Below are positions 26,452 to 35,417 of a stretch of DNA of 64,000 bases, piece after piece; position 1 is the stretch's first letter; each line of letters opens with the position of its first letter. Source of the DNA: Chloroflexota bacterium (GTDB lineage Bacteria; Chloroflexota; Anaerolineae; Promineifilales; Promineifilaceae). The stretch lies in NCBI GenBank assembly GCA_014584575.1, contig JACTMP010000022.1, positions 186,001 through 250,000 on the forward strand, given 5' to 3'. Below the pieces are notes generated by a model. That model saw nothing but the letters and a program-made list of their open reading frames with translations, was not told the DNA's origin and did not search any database. The translations under genes and the position numbers were made by a program.

Positions 26452-27144
26452 CTAATCTCTTCTCTGCAACCCATACAACACCAGATTAGTCACAAATGCC
26501 AGCCCCAACAAGATGATGCCCAGGGCCAGCGCCAGGGCAAAGTTGCCCCGGCGCGTTTCCAATACAATGGCCGTTGTCAGCACCCGCGTTTCGCCCTGGA
26601 TATTGCCGCCCACCAGCATCACCGCGCCCACTTCGGAGATGATGCTGCCAAAGGCGGCCACAATGGCCGCCATCAGGCCCAGCCGGGTTTCGCGCAGCAC
26701 CGTCCAGGCTAACTGGACGCGCGTAGCCCCTAATGAACGCAGTTGTAAATGGAGCAGGGGATCGGTGGCACGCACGGCCGTGAGCGTCAGCCCCACCACC
26801 AGCGGCAAGGCAATAACCGTCTGCGCCAGTACCATCGCCGATGGCGTAAACAACCAGCCTAAATTGCCCAACGGCCCCTGGTTGGAAAGCAGCAAATAAA
26901 CCCACAGTCCTACTACCACCGGCGGCAGCCCCATGCCGGTGTAAATCAGCGGCAGCAGGCAGCCCGCCGCCGGAATGCGCCCCATCAGCCCCAGCCCCGC
27001 GCCAATGGGAATGCCAATGAGCATGGCGAAGAGCAGGGCAAAGCCCGTCACCCGCAGCGTCAGCGCCACAATGCCCCTCAGTTCAGGATCGAACGAAAAG
27101 AGCAGTTGCACGGCGTTTTGAAAAACTTGAACGAGGATGTCCAT
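26452..27144 (-). CDS. tupB: Tungstate ABC transporter permease
   Basis: 230 aa, five to six membrane segments. The cytosolic coupling loop contains LRSLGATRVQLAWTVLRETRLGLMAAIVAAFGSIISEVGAVMLVGGNIQGETRVLTTAIVLETRRG, which is diagnostic for the TupB/WtpB-like permeases (EVGAVMLVGGNI). It works with TupA and TupC to import tungstate. A heptamer array occupies the gap from tupA. Confidence 0.92.
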   Translation of the reverse strand: MDILVQVFQNAVQLLFSFDPELRGIVALTLRVTGFALLFAMLIGIPIGAGLGLMGRIPAAGCLLPLIYTGMGLPPVVVGLWVYLLLSNQGPLGNLGWLFTPSAMVLAQTVIALPLVVGLTLTAVRATDPLLHLQLRSLGATRVQLAWTVLRETRLGLMAAIVAAFGSIISEVGAVMLVGGNIQGETRVLTTAIVLETRRGNFALALALGIILLGLAFVTNLVLYGLQRRD

Positions 27145-27147
27145 GAA

Positions 27148-27202
27148 AGAGATTGGAAATTAGAGAATGGAGATTGGCCTATAACTCCAATCTCCAATCT
27201 CC
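27148..27202. repeat. Heptamer inverted repeat (AGATTGG / CCAATCT)
   Basis: GATTGGAAATTAGAGAATGGAG-type units face CCAATCTCCAATCTCC. It begins right after the tupA stop (TGA at 27206-27208, minus strand) and ends three bases before the tupB ATG. Confidence 0.85.
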
Positions 27203-27205
27203 GCA

Positions 27206-28057
27206 TCAGCGATTCCGCCACGCTTCAGAATCCGGGTAAAAGAGTGGCTGACCGAATTGGTCACGGCCGTACTGCTCAATCATCTCCTGTATTTCCACAC
27301 TGGTCAACCATTCGGCAAATGTCTGCGCCAGTTCATCGTTGATATTGCCTTTGTCGGGGTTCACCGGAATGACGCCATAGGGGTTCAGCAGCGACGGGTC
27401 GCCATTCTCGGCAATCGTTGCCCCACCGACCACAATGATCAGATTGGGTAAATTGGCCTGCATGGAGAGGAACGTGCCCCGGTCGGTCAGCGTATACGCG
27501 CCTGTCTCATTGGCAAACAACAGCGTGTCGCCCATGCCCTGCCCCAACGATTTATACCAACTGCTGTTGGGGTCGGGGGTGATACCGGCGGCTGTCCACA
27601 GTTGCAATTCTTTGGTATGGGTACCGCTGTCATCGCCACGGGAGGCAAAGGGAGCTTCGGCGGCGGCAACGGCCGTCAGTCCCGCTACGGCCGTGTCCAT
27701 CCCCTGAATACCCGCCGGGTCGTCCGCCGGGCCAACGATCACAAAATCGTTAACCATCACGTCATACCGCTCCGTGCCGTGCCCGGCGGCCAAAAACGCA
27801 TCTTCCCGGCCGCGGGCGTGAACCAGAATCACATCGGCGTCACCCGCTTCGCCCAGGGCAATGGCCTGGCCCGTGCCCACTGCCACCACATCCACGCGGG
27901 CATTATGTTCTTCCTCAAATTCCGGCAAAATCGCCTCCAGCAGGCCAGAATCGGCCGTGCTGGTCGTCGTCGCCAGCCGCAGCACCTCTGGTTCTGACGA
28001 ACCACAGGCCGCCAGAAAAACCAGGAGAAAAGTCAAAACAAACAGCTTTTTGCGCAT
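27206..28057 (-). CDS. tupA: Tungstate-binding lipoprotein
   Basis: 283 aa. The signal RKKLFVLTFLLVFLAAC gives a lipid-anchored Cys18. The mature protein follows the TupA pattern: LRLATTTSTADSGLLEAILPEFEEE (oxyanion-binding TTS loop), VDVVAVGTGQAIALGEAGDADVILVHARGRE and YDVMVNDFVIVGPADDPAGI. TupA proteins bind tungstate far more tightly than molybdate. First transporter gene of the operon, 30 bases downstream of a palindromic operator candidate. Confidence 0.95.
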   Translation of the reverse strand: MRKKLFVLTFLLVFLAACGSSEPEVLRLATTTSTADSGLLEAILPEFEEEHNARVDVVAVGTGQAIALGEAGDADVILVHARGREDAFLAAGHGTERYDVMVNDFVIVGPADDPAGIQGMDTAVAGLTAVAAAEAPFASRGDDSGTHTKELQLWTAAGITPDPNSSWYKSLGQGMGDTLLFANETGAYTLTDRGTFLSMQANLPNLIIVVGGATIAENGDPSLLNPYGVIPVNPDKGNINDELAQTFAEWLTSVEIQEMIEQYGRDQFGQPLFYPDSEAWRNR

Positions 28058-28087
28058 GGGTTTTTATCCTTATTATGGGGTTTATAG

Positions 28088-28112
28088 TCGTTGTGATAAT
28101 TTATCATAACGA
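28088..28112. promoter_or_regulatory. ModE-box-like palindrome upstream of tupA
   Basis: A 25-bp palindrome with 12-bp arms (TCGTTGTGATAA / TTATCATAACGA), one mismatched pair per side. The outer TCGTTAT...ATAACGA blocks resemble the ends of the ModE box (outer half-sites ATCG...CGAT). It lies 31-55 bases upstream of the tupA start, with TATAAA between, which fits repression by the ModE-like protein encoded upstream. Confidence 0.65.
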
Positions 28113-28211
28113 TTGCAAAACGGCAACGAATGGGGAACTGATAAGCAGATAGGTGGGTTGGTTTATCCGTTTATCCGCTTTCATCCGCTGCCGCCTAAAG
28201 GACAGGGGTGA

Positions 28212-28556
28212 TTATTCAGGCGTGTCGGGGAGAAAAATGGCCCGGAAACGCTCTTGCAAAACGGCGTCTAGCTCCTGGCTGATCTGGGTGAAACGATCAA
28301 TGTAATTCTGAGCCAACGGCGTGAGGGACGCGCCGCCGCCGTGTTTGCCGCCGACCTGGGTCTCCACCAGCTTTTGCCCCAGGCGGCTTTCCATCTCGTG
28401 GATTTTTTGCCAGGCGATGCGGTAGGGTACGCCCATGTGGGCAGCGGCGGCGGAGATGGAACCGGTTTGGGACACGGCCGTCAACAATTCCACCCGCCAC
28501 ACCGACAACACCACCCCCCCCTCCACTTCCAGCCACACATTCAATTTCGGTTCCAT
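28212..28556 (-). CDS. ModE-like winged-helix regulator (no molybdate-binding domain)
   Basis: 114 aa from ATG 28556 (MEPKLNVWLEVEG); a longer frame to 28598 runs into the next gene. It is a single N-terminal ModE domain: LLTAVSQTGSISAAAAHMGVPYRIAWQKIHEMESRLG (helix-turn-helix) then KLVETQVGGKHGGGASLTPLA. It lacks the MOP domains that bind the metal oxyanion, as in short ModE/TunR-like proteins, so ligand sensing is unclear. It lies directly upstream of tupA in the same direction, and probably controls it. Confidence 0.85.
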   Translation of the reverse strand: MEPKLNVWLEVEGGVVLSVWRVELLTAVSQTGSISAAAAHMGVPYRIAWQKIHEMESRLGQKLVETQVGGKHGGGASLTPLAQNYIDRFTQISQELDAVLQERFRAIFLPDTPE

Positions 28557-28591
28557 GAGCACATAGACTGATAGAGATGCAATCATCTCTA

Positions 28592-29578
28592 TTACCACCT
28601 TCCCGCATGCAATAGATATGTTGTCTGAGTACTTTGAATTTCTACGACTTTTCTCTCAAATACCTTCGGAAAATTCTTCCATTGCTTCAAACTTTCAACT
28701 TTTTTTAACTCAGAATCAAGAGCCTGATGTACTGAAGTGTTTGAAAAAACGCTCACATTTGCTATAGGCACTTTATGAGAAAAATTCTTCTGAGTCATAA
28801 GGTATAAAACGGGTAAAGGCATGGTTTCTGTTATCAATTTTGATGGTAATGGATTTTCCCAAACCATACGGCTAAATTCATTCTTGGGCTTTTGCCTTCG
28901 TTGACGTCGGTATTCATTCTCGAAAAGCCAGTACGTGTTTTCTAGATTATTTGCAATTATCTCTGCTAACTTTCCCTCACCAACTTTCTCTTCACAAAAT
29001 AAGCATGTCCATGGAACAGAGAATTGTAATACACTCGAAATATGTCTATCTTTTGGCCCAGACAAGTGCTTCAAATATTTTGGAGATATTGCAGTAAATG
29101 ACCATTGTTCAGTAGGCAAGTTCTTAAATTGAGCTATTTCTTTTGAAAAAAACTGGATCTCTTCATGTATCCTCGCATAAATCGAATACTTTGGAATAAA
29201 ACCAAAATTCTTGCAGAAGTTTATGAGCAGGCTATATTGCTCCCCTCCTCTGTAATGAAGATAATTTACCCTGTTTGTGTTTGTACTTGCTATCTTTGCT
29301 TGCACGGCAAAAGTAATCCATGCACCAGGTTCTCCAATACACCATAACCAATCTGCTCCGGACAAGCTACCTTCTTCTTTGCGTGTAAATTTCCTGGTGA
29401 AGAAATTTTCTTCATGCTCAAACTGAATCCGATTCAAAAGCAGATCCGTGAGCGTTTCTTCATATATACCGAGACCCGTATAGCCTGCTTCATTGACTCT
29501 ATCAGCAATCCGCAAAGCCTGAAGCTTGATGGTATTACATATATTTTGGGGCTGGTTTGTCATATATGGGTTGGACAT
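28592..29578 (-). CDS. AT-rich orphan gene, DUF6615-like with possible PD-(D/E)XK core
   Basis: 328 aa. The region is visibly AT-rich and has no ACGGCCGT octamer, unlike its neighbours. In the first third GADWLW...GAWITFAVQAK has an Asp, then a hydrophobic strand ending in Gln-x-Lys, as in nuclease folds of the PD-(D/E)XK type; ETLTDLLLNRI precedes it. CLFCEE is a single Cys pair. The layout resembles the DUF6615 family as I remember it; I cannot confirm this. There is no toxin, methylase or integrase next to it. Recent acquisition is likely; a defence or nuclease role is a guess. Confidence 0.6.
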   Translation of the reverse strand: MSNPYMTNQPQNICNTIKLQALRIADRVNEAGYTGLGIYEETLTDLLLNRIQFEHEENFFTRKFTRKEEGSLSGADWLWCIGEPGAWITFAVQAKIASTNTNRVNYLHYRGGEQYSLLINFCKNFGFIPKYSIYARIHEEIQFFSKEIAQFKNLPTEQWSFTAISPKYLKHLSGPKDRHISSVLQFSVPWTCLFCEEKVGEGKLAEIIANNLENTYWLFENEYRRQRRQKPKNEFSRMVWENPLPSKLITETMPLPVLYLMTQKNFSHKVPIANVSVFSNTSVHQALDSELKKVESLKQWKNFPKVFERKVVEIQSTQTTYLLHAGRW

Positions 29579-29729
29579 AGAATTATTGTAGTAAAAAAGT
29601 TATACAATGGAAGGAACTAATCCGCCGTTCAAACTCTTCCCCGTATGCAAATGACCGAAACTCTGGTAGATTCTGCCAAAACAGGGCGCGGATTTTTGCC
29701 ACATCCGTGTTCCATTTCAGGAGAAAACG

Positions 29730-30995
29730 ATGGAAATTGTAGACTTACTCATTACCAACGCCAGCCAGGTCTGTGTTATTCCAGGGCCGGATGGCCCGCA
29801 GCGCGGGCCGCAATTGGGCGACCTGGGGCTGATCGCCAACGGCGCGATAGCGGTGGCGGATGGCAAAATTGTGGCGGTGGGGGACACGGCCGTACTCACA
29901 TCCCACTACTACGCACCCCAGGTCATAAACGCCCACGGCCGTGCCGTCATCCCCGGTTTTGTAGACCCGCACACACACATCCCCTGGCTGGGCGACCGCG
30001 CCGCCGAATTTGAGCAGCGCATTGCCGGCGCTTCTTACATGGAAATTATGGCGGCGGGCGGCGGCATTATGTCAACCGTGCGGGCCACCCGGCAGGCCAG
30101 CGTCGCCGATCTGGTGGCCGATAACTTGCCCCGGCTGGCGCGGATGCTGCAACACGGCGCCACCAGCGCCGAAACCAAAACGGGTTACGGACTGGAAACG
30201 GCCGCCGAACTGCGCCAGCTAGACGCCATCCGCGCCCTGCACCAGGCGCAGCCGATTGAACTGACCGCCACTTTTTTACCCGCTCATGCTATACCGGCCG
30301 AGTATCACGGCCGTACCGAAACCTACGTCCAGTTGGTCATTGACGAAATGCTGCCAGCGGGTGCTGCCTGGGCACAGGAACATAAAACGCCGCTCTTCTG
30401 CGATGTCTTTTGCGAACAGGGCGTTTTTGATGTGGATCAGACCCGCCGCATCCTCACCACCGCCGCCGCGTTGGGCTACCGGCTGAAAGTCCACGCCGAT
30501 GAGTTTGTGGGGCTGGGCGGCACGAAGCTGGCGGTAGAATTGGGGGCCATTTCAGCCGACCACCTGGTCAAAACGCCGGTGGAAGATATTGCCGCCCTGG
30601 GCGCAGGCGATACCATCGCCGTGGGGCTGCCCGGCACCCCCTTTGGCCTGGCGGAGCGTGACTACACCCCGGCCCAGGCCATTTTGCAGGCGGGTGGCGC
30701 GCTGGCGCTGGCCACGGACTGCAACCCCGGCACCTGCTGGTGTGAATCCATGCAGATGGTCATCGCCCTGGCCTGCCGCTATATGAAGCTGACGCAGGCG
30801 CAGGCATTGGTCGCCGCCACGCTGAACGCCGCCCACGCCATTGGCCGGGGGCAGGAAATTGGCAGCCTGGAGCCGGGCAAACAGGCAGACATCCTCATCC
30901 TGGACACGGCTGATTATCGGCAGCTTGGCTACCGCTTCGGCATCAACCTGGTACAACAAGTCATTAAAAAGGGGCAGGTTGTCTGGCCTTCATAA
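29730..30995 (+). CDS. hutI: Imidazolonepropionase
   Basis: 421 aa amidohydrolase, the third step of histidine breakdown. Metal ligands HTH in PGFVDPHTHIPWLGDRAAEFEQRIAG; MEIMAAGGGIMSTVRATR and TAETKTGYG-type ETKTGYGLE are HutI-specific; VHADEFVGLGGTKLAVELGAISADHL and ALATDCNPGTCW complete the site. TTTCAGGAGAAAACG precedes the ATG. The other hut genes are not in this window. Confidence 0.95.
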   Translation: MEIVDLLITNASQVCVIPGPDGPQRGPQLGDLGLIANGAIAVADGKIVAVGDTAVLTSHYYAPQVINAHGRAVIPGFVDPHTHIPWLGDRAAEFEQRIAGASYMEIMAAGGGIMSTVRATRQASVADLVADNLPRLARMLQHGATSAETKTGYGLETAAELRQLDAIRALHQAQPIELTATFLPAHAIPAEYHGRTETYVQLVIDEMLPAGAAWAQEHKTPLFCDVFCEQGVFDVDQTRRILTTAAALGYRLKVHADEFVGLGGTKLAVELGAISADHLVKTPVEDIAALGAGDTIAVGLPGTPFGLAERDYTPAQAILQAGGALALATDCNPGTCWCESMQMVIALACRYMKLTQAQALVAATLNAAHAIGRGQEIGSLEPGKQADILILDTADYRQLGYRFGINLVQQVIKKGQVVWPS

Positions 30996-31043
30996 TTGGT
31001 GATTATTCGCATTGTGAAGGTGGATTCTGCCAGAGATATTCAA

Positions 31044-33347
31044 ATGACCAGGAAATACGCGCCCTCTTTCGCTGTTGTTGCCTTTTTTGCCCTTTTAACG
31101 GTCGCCTTTTTTGCGCCTGTCCTCTTCACATCCACTACCCATCTACCCATCGGTACAGACCTGGTTAACTTCAACTACCCTCACGACTTGTTTGCCGCCC
31201 GTTCACTGAAACAGGGTGAACTGCCGTTGTGGAATCCCTACCTTTCCGGCGGGCAGCCACTGGCTGCTGATCCCAATATCGGGTTTTGGTACCCGTTGCG
31301 CCTGCTGTTGCTTTTGACGGCGTTCAGTTACCAGACGATGACCGGGCTGCTCATTTTCCATTATTTTGTGGCTGGTTTGTTCACCTATGCTCTGGCGCGA
31401 GATTTGGGAGCCGGTCGGTGGGGAAGTGTGGTGGCGGGCATCGGTTTTATGTTTTCCGGTTTCCTCATTGCCCAGATGGATCACATTAACATTATTTTCT
31501 CATCTACCTGGATGCCGTTGATTTTCTTATTTTTTCGAAGGAGCATTTTGCGTCAAAAAATCTCCTATGCACTGGCAGGCGGTTTGTTTTGGTCGCTTTC
31601 GGTCTTGGGCGGGCACCAGCAGTTTGCCCTTTTTACAGGATATTGGTGTGGCTTATGGCTGGTTGCTTATTTGATTCATACACGCGGGCGTGGACTGCTG
31701 CGCGCAGCAGCCTCGTATGGCTTGATGGCTGTTGTGGCGGTGTTAGCAGCGGCCGTTCAAATTTTTCCCACTCTGGAATTTATGCAGCTCACCAATCGGG
31801 CTACGCTTTCGGTGGTTGGGGCCAGTGAATATATCATGCCACCTGTTGGCTGGCTGCTGTTGTTTTTACCCCATTACTTTGGACAAAATCATGTTGAATC
31901 GCTCCCTTTTTGGCCCAGGAATCTGGTTTTTATCAATGAGTTTTATGCTTATATAGGCGTCATTAGTTTGTTTATGGCTTTTCTGGGCAGTTATGTGTGG
32001 AAGTCTTGGGAAAAGCGATTTTTGGTATTTATGGTTGTGCTGGGGTTTGTATTAACATTGGGGGCAGTGACGCCTGTTTATCAACTGGCGTATCAACTTG
32101 TGCCGGGGATGCAATTTGTGCGGGTGCCAGGGCGTTTTGTTTTTTGGGTGGATACTGCCCTGGTGTTGTTGAGTGCGTTTGGCGTAGATTGGTTACTTAC
32201 TCATCTGGCCGATAGAGACAACCCATTATGGCGAGATGTTATTAAACTGTTGGGTTTGGCGACCATAGGCGGACTTATTGTGCTGTTGGTGTTCCCGTTT
32301 TTGCCGGGTTCTCAAGTTGACCCGGCACACCCGTTTGCAGCCGCGATCAGACAGTATCGGCAGACGGATGCGATGATGATGTTTTTCATGTTGTTTGGCT
32401 TGTGGTTGTTTATCATATTAGCACGGCGGTGGGATTGGCTGCACGCCTGGATGCCATTCCTGCTGGTGGGGCTGCTGATAGTTGATCTATTCCGTGCCCA
32501 ACAGCCGCGCCATCTGACAACATATAATTATCTGGTTCATTACGAGCATCCATCTATCAGACAGCTATGGGGTAACGATGCCAGCCTCTTCCGGGTGGAT
32601 AACACGGCCGTAGCCGCCTCAGGCTCCAAAGACGAATTTGCATCTGAACCACGCTGGAACGTACTGGCGGGATTTGTCTATGGCTTCTCCCAAGCGTTTG
32701 GGCTGCCCTGGAACCCCTTTGATTTACAGCGATTTAGCGATTATCGGAAGGCGGTGAATATGGATAGCCCCTTTTATGATTTTCTGGGCGTCAAATATCT
32801 GGTCGCCGACTCTGAAGAACAATTGCCAGCCAGGTGGGTGCGGTTGCCTATCACTGATGCCGCCTTGACGGTATACGAAAACAGCCAGGTCATGCCCCGC
32901 GCTTATATGGTCTTTGCCTCTCTGGTTGAACCGCAGCCAAAACGGGCATTGCAATTGATCAGAGATGATAGTTTTGATCCGGCAGAGGTCGTGCTATTGG
33001 AAGAAGGAGTGCCATTTATCGGCCAGGTTGGCAATGCCCAGGTTGAGATAACCGGGATGACCAATAATACACTGGAACTTCTGGTGGAAAGTGACCGGAC
33101 AGGATTTTTGGTGGTTAGCGATACCCATTATCCTGGTTGGCGGGTTTGGGTAAATGGTGAAGAGGGGGAATTACTACGGGCTAATTATACTTTCCGGGCT
33201 GTACGGCTGGCGGCAGGCACATCATTGATCCGGTTTGTTTATGAACCCAGAGTTGTTGCCTGGGGCACGGCCGTGACGTTGTTGACCTGGTTGGCTGTGG
33301 GAGCAGGCATCTTTTGGCTGGCTCGCCGGTCTGGTAAGAAGCGCTAA
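31044..33347 (+). CDS. YfhO-like multi-spanning membrane protein
   Basis: 767 aa from ATG 31044. Twelve or so hydrophobic segments come first; the first large loop has LPIGTDLVNFNYPHDLFAARSLKQGELPLWNPYLSGGQPL, the acidic loop of YfhO/GT-C-like proteins. A soluble beta-rich C-terminal domain follows, ending with SDTHYPGWRVWVNGEEGELLRANYTFRAVRLAAGTSLIRFVYEPR, a hallmark of the YfhO family, then a last membrane segment. Bacillus YfhO has been linked to glycosylation of lipoteichoic acid; here only a role in cell-surface glycosylation is suggested. Confidence 0.85.
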   Translation: MTRKYAPSFAVVAFFALLTVAFFAPVLFTSTTHLPIGTDLVNFNYPHDLFAARSLKQGELPLWNPYLSGGQPLAADPNIGFWYPLRLLLLLTAFSYQTMTGLLIFHYFVAGLFTYALARDLGAGRWGSVVAGIGFMFSGFLIAQMDHINIIFSSTWMPLIFLFFRRSILRQKISYALAGGLFWSLSVLGGHQQFALFTGYWCGLWLVAYLIHTRGRGLLRAAASYGLMAVVAVLAAAVQIFPTLEFMQLTNRATLSVVGASEYIMPPVGWLLLFLPHYFGQNHVESLPFWPRNLVFINEFYAYIGVISLFMAFLGSYVWKSWEKRFLVFMVVLGFVLTLGAVTPVYQLAYQLVPGMQFVRVPGRFVFWVDTALVLLSAFGVDWLLTHLADRDNPLWRDVIKLLGLATIGGLIVLLVFPFLPGSQVDPAHPFAAAIRQYRQTDAMMMFFMLFGLWLFIILARRWDWLHAWMPFLLVGLLIVDLFRAQQPRHLTTYNYLVHYEHPSIRQLWGNDASLFRVDNTAVAASGSKDEFASEPRWNVLAGFVYGFSQAFGLPWNPFDLQRFSDYRKAVNMDSPFYDFLGVKYLVADSEEQLPARWVRLPITDAALTVYENSQVMPRAYMVFASLVEPQPKRALQLIRDDSFDPAEVVLLEEGVPFIGQVGNAQVEITGMTNNTLELLVESDRTGFLVVSDTHYPGWRVWVNGEEGELLRANYTFRAVRLAAGTSLIRFVYEPRVVAWGTAVTLLTWLAVGAGIFWLARRSGKKR

Positions 33348-33423
33348 ATGACGGGTTGAGAGGGGGATTAACGGCCGTGCCCTACACCTGCCCCGCCACG
33401 CAAAACGGCTATAATCCCGGCCT

Positions 33424-34491
33424 ATGGATACGACGGAGTTGGAGCAAGAACCTCATGTTGAGCCGGTAGGGGACACGGCCATAGCAGCCCCGGACAAACG
33501 CTTCCAAAACGCCGTGCGCCTGATGGTGGGCGCGCTGGTGCTGCTCATCCTGGTCAGCGCCTTGCCCGGCCTCAACCTGCAATTTGCCGGTGACCGGCTG
33601 CAAACCTTCACCACCATCTTCCTGGGCATCTTCATCGAAGCCGTACCCTTTTTGCTGGCCGGGTCGCTCGTCTCCGGTTTTATCGCTGTGTTTGTAGATC
33701 AGAGCACCATTGCCCGCTACGTGCCGCGCCGGGCGGTGCCCGCCGCTTTCACCGGGGCGCTGCTGGGTTTTGCCTTTCCTGTGTGTGAATGTGGCGTGGT
33801 GCCTGTCACCCGCCGCCTGTACCAGAAGGGGCTGCCGATGCCGGTGGGCATTGCCTTTTTGCTCAGCGCCCCGGTCATCAACCCCGTGGTGTTGGTCAGC
33901 ACATATGCCGCTTTTGGCTTTGGGCCGATTTTGATCGGCCGTTACATTTTGACTTTTATCATCGCCTTCCTGGTTGGTCTGGTGTTTCACTTTGCCAAAC
34001 CGACCGAGGTGCTGCGCCCCCCGGAAGAGACGGGCATCGGCCTGCCGGACAGTTACCACGCGCCGGAAGCGGCGGCAAAAGGGGAAAAACGGGCATGGAC
34101 GGCCGTTGTCACCGCCGCCGATGATTTCCTGGACATGGCTCGCTACCTGATCATCGGCTCGATGCTGGCCGCGGGGATGCAGACCTTTGTTTCCCAGGCG
34201 CTGCTGCTGCAATTTGGCGGCGCGCCGGTATTGTCGGTGGTGGCCATGATGGTGTTGGCCTTTGTGCTTTCCATCTGCTCCACCGTAGACGCCTTCCTGG
34301 CGCTCTCCTTTGCGGGCACGTTTACCACCGGTTCCATCCTCAGCTTCCTGGTCTTTGGGCCGATGGTAGACATCAAAAGCGCCATGATGTTCCTGGGCGT
34401 CTTCCGCCGCCGCATCGTGCTCTATCTCATTTTGCTGCCGCTGTTGTTTACGCTGTTTTTTGCGTTGGTTATCAATTTGTTCTTATTGTGA
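33424..34491 (+). CDS. COG0701 permease (YcgR/ArsP-type)
   Basis: 355 aa with about eight membrane segments. [51 protein letters not shown] is the family signature with a Cys-x-Cys pair in the membrane; a related motif recurs as [19 protein letters not shown]. Members move organoarsenicals or unknown solutes. The pair with the TIGR03943-type gene immediately downstream matches Bacillus ycgR-ycgQ. The TGA stop is part of the following heptamer array. Confidence 0.9.
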   Translation: MDTTELEQEPHVEPVGDTAIAAPDKRFQNAVRLMVGALVLLILVSALPGLNLQFAGDRLQTFTTIFLGIFIEAVPFLLAGSLVSGFIAVFVDQSTIARYVPRRAVPAAFTGALLGFAFPVCECGVVPVTRRLYQKGLPMPVGIAFLLSAPVINPVVLVSTYAAFGFGPILIGRYILTFIIAFLVGLVFHFAKPTEVLRPPEETGIGLPDSYHAPEAAAKGEKRAWTAVVTAADDFLDMARYLIIGSMLAAGMQTFVSQALLLQFGGAPVLSVVAMMVLAFVLSICSTVDAFLALSFAGTFTTGSILSFLVFGPMVDIKSAMMFLGVFRRRIVLYLILLPLLFTLFFALVINLFLL

Positions 34492-34554
34492 TTGGAGATT
34501 GGAGATTGGAGATGACACGAGCCTCAATCTCCAATCTCTAATCTCTGATCTCCT
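34489..34554. repeat. Heptamer inverted repeat (TTGGAGA / TCTCCAA)
   Basis: Three GATTGGA units face CAATCTC units and fill the whole gap between the two COG0701/TIGR03943 genes. The first two bases of the array finish the permease stop. Confidence 0.88.
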
Positions 34555-34567
34555 CCTGGTATTCATC

Positions 34568-35344
34568 ATGCGTCTGAAAACAATTGTCAAAGTCATCCTC
34601 TTTCTCAGCCTGGCTCTTTTTCTGGCCAGCCGGTTGAGCAATGGCACGTTGAGCTTTTATATCCATCCGCGGTTCAATGCGCTCACGGCCGTGACCGCAC
34701 TCACCTTTCTCCTGGTTGGCCTCGTCTACGCCTACCAACACCGCCACACCATCTTGCACGGCGTGGACGAACATGATCATGACCACCACGATCATGCCCA
34801 TGCCCATGACCACGACCATAGCCACGATCTTTCCTGGCTGGCGCTGGGCATCCTGGCCATCCCTGTCTTGTTGGGGGTGATGGTGCAACCCAAACCGCTG
34901 GGCGCAGCCGCATTGGGCAATCGGGAGATTAACACCGGCCTGCTCACCTCGGCGCAAGCGCCCAGTGGCAGCCAGTTAAGCGTCATCCCCACGGCCGGTG
35001 AGCGTAACATCCTGGACTGGCTCTACCTGTTCCGCGACCGGGGTGAAGCGGTCGCCTTTGATGGCGAGCCGGTGCATGTGATTGGTTTCGTTTACCGGGA
35101 TGACCGTTTTGCCGCCGATGAATTTATGGTCAGCCGTTTTACGGTAAGCTGTTGTGTGGCCGATGCGGCCCCCATTGGCCTGATTGTGCGCTGGCCGGAT
35201 GCGCCGGAACTGGTGGCCGACCAGTGGGTGGAGGTGACGGGGACCTTCCTGGCCGGGACATTTAACGGTAACGAGATACCTTTGCTTATCGCTGACGAGG
35301 TGGTGATTACCGACCCACCGACGCAGCCTTATTTGTATCAGTAA
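34568..35344 (+). CDS. TIGR03943/YcgQ-like protein with His-rich loop
   Basis: 258 aa from ATG 34568; the longer frame to 34460 is repeat sequence. Two N-terminal membrane segments flank a cytosolic His/Asp cluster (HDHDHHDHAHAHDHDHSHD), then a third membrane segment and an extracytoplasmic domain with REINTG, LYLFRDRGEAVAFDGEPVHVIGFVYRD and SCCVADAAPIGLIV. The last is the DUF1980-type core. The His cluster suggests binding of Zn2+, Ni2+ or Co2+. It should form a unit with the upstream permease. Confidence 0.88.
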   Translation: MRLKTIVKVILFLSLALFLASRLSNGTLSFYIHPRFNALTAVTALTFLLVGLVYAYQHRHTILHGVDEHDHDHHDHAHAHDHDHSHDLSWLALGILAIPVLLGVMVQPKPLGAAALGNREINTGLLTSAQAPSGSQLSVIPTAGERNILDWLYLFRDRGEAVAFDGEPVHVIGFVYRDDRFAADEFMVSRFTVSCCVADAAPIGLIVRWPDAPELVADQWVEVTGTFLAGTFNGNEIPLLIADEVVITDPPTQPYLYQ

Positions 35345-35350
35345 CCTTCG

Positions 35351-35394
35351 CCCATTGTCATTCCGACGAGTCTTCGAGGAGGAATGACAATGGG
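35351..35394. repeat. Palindrome CCCATTGTCATTCC / GGAATGACAATGGG
   Basis: 14-bp perfect arms around GACGAGTCTTCGAGGA, 6 bases after the preceding stop. It shares GTCATTCC...GGAATGAC with the element at 12808-12891. It could serve as a terminator, although no T-run follows. Confidence 0.7.
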
Positions 35395-35417
35395 CCGTGA
35401 TTGATTAAAACGCAAGC

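Noticed and set aside
29645..30013. Plus-strand frame overlapping the hutI start
   Set aside because: Different frame from hutI, which has a strong ribosome binding site and full motifs.
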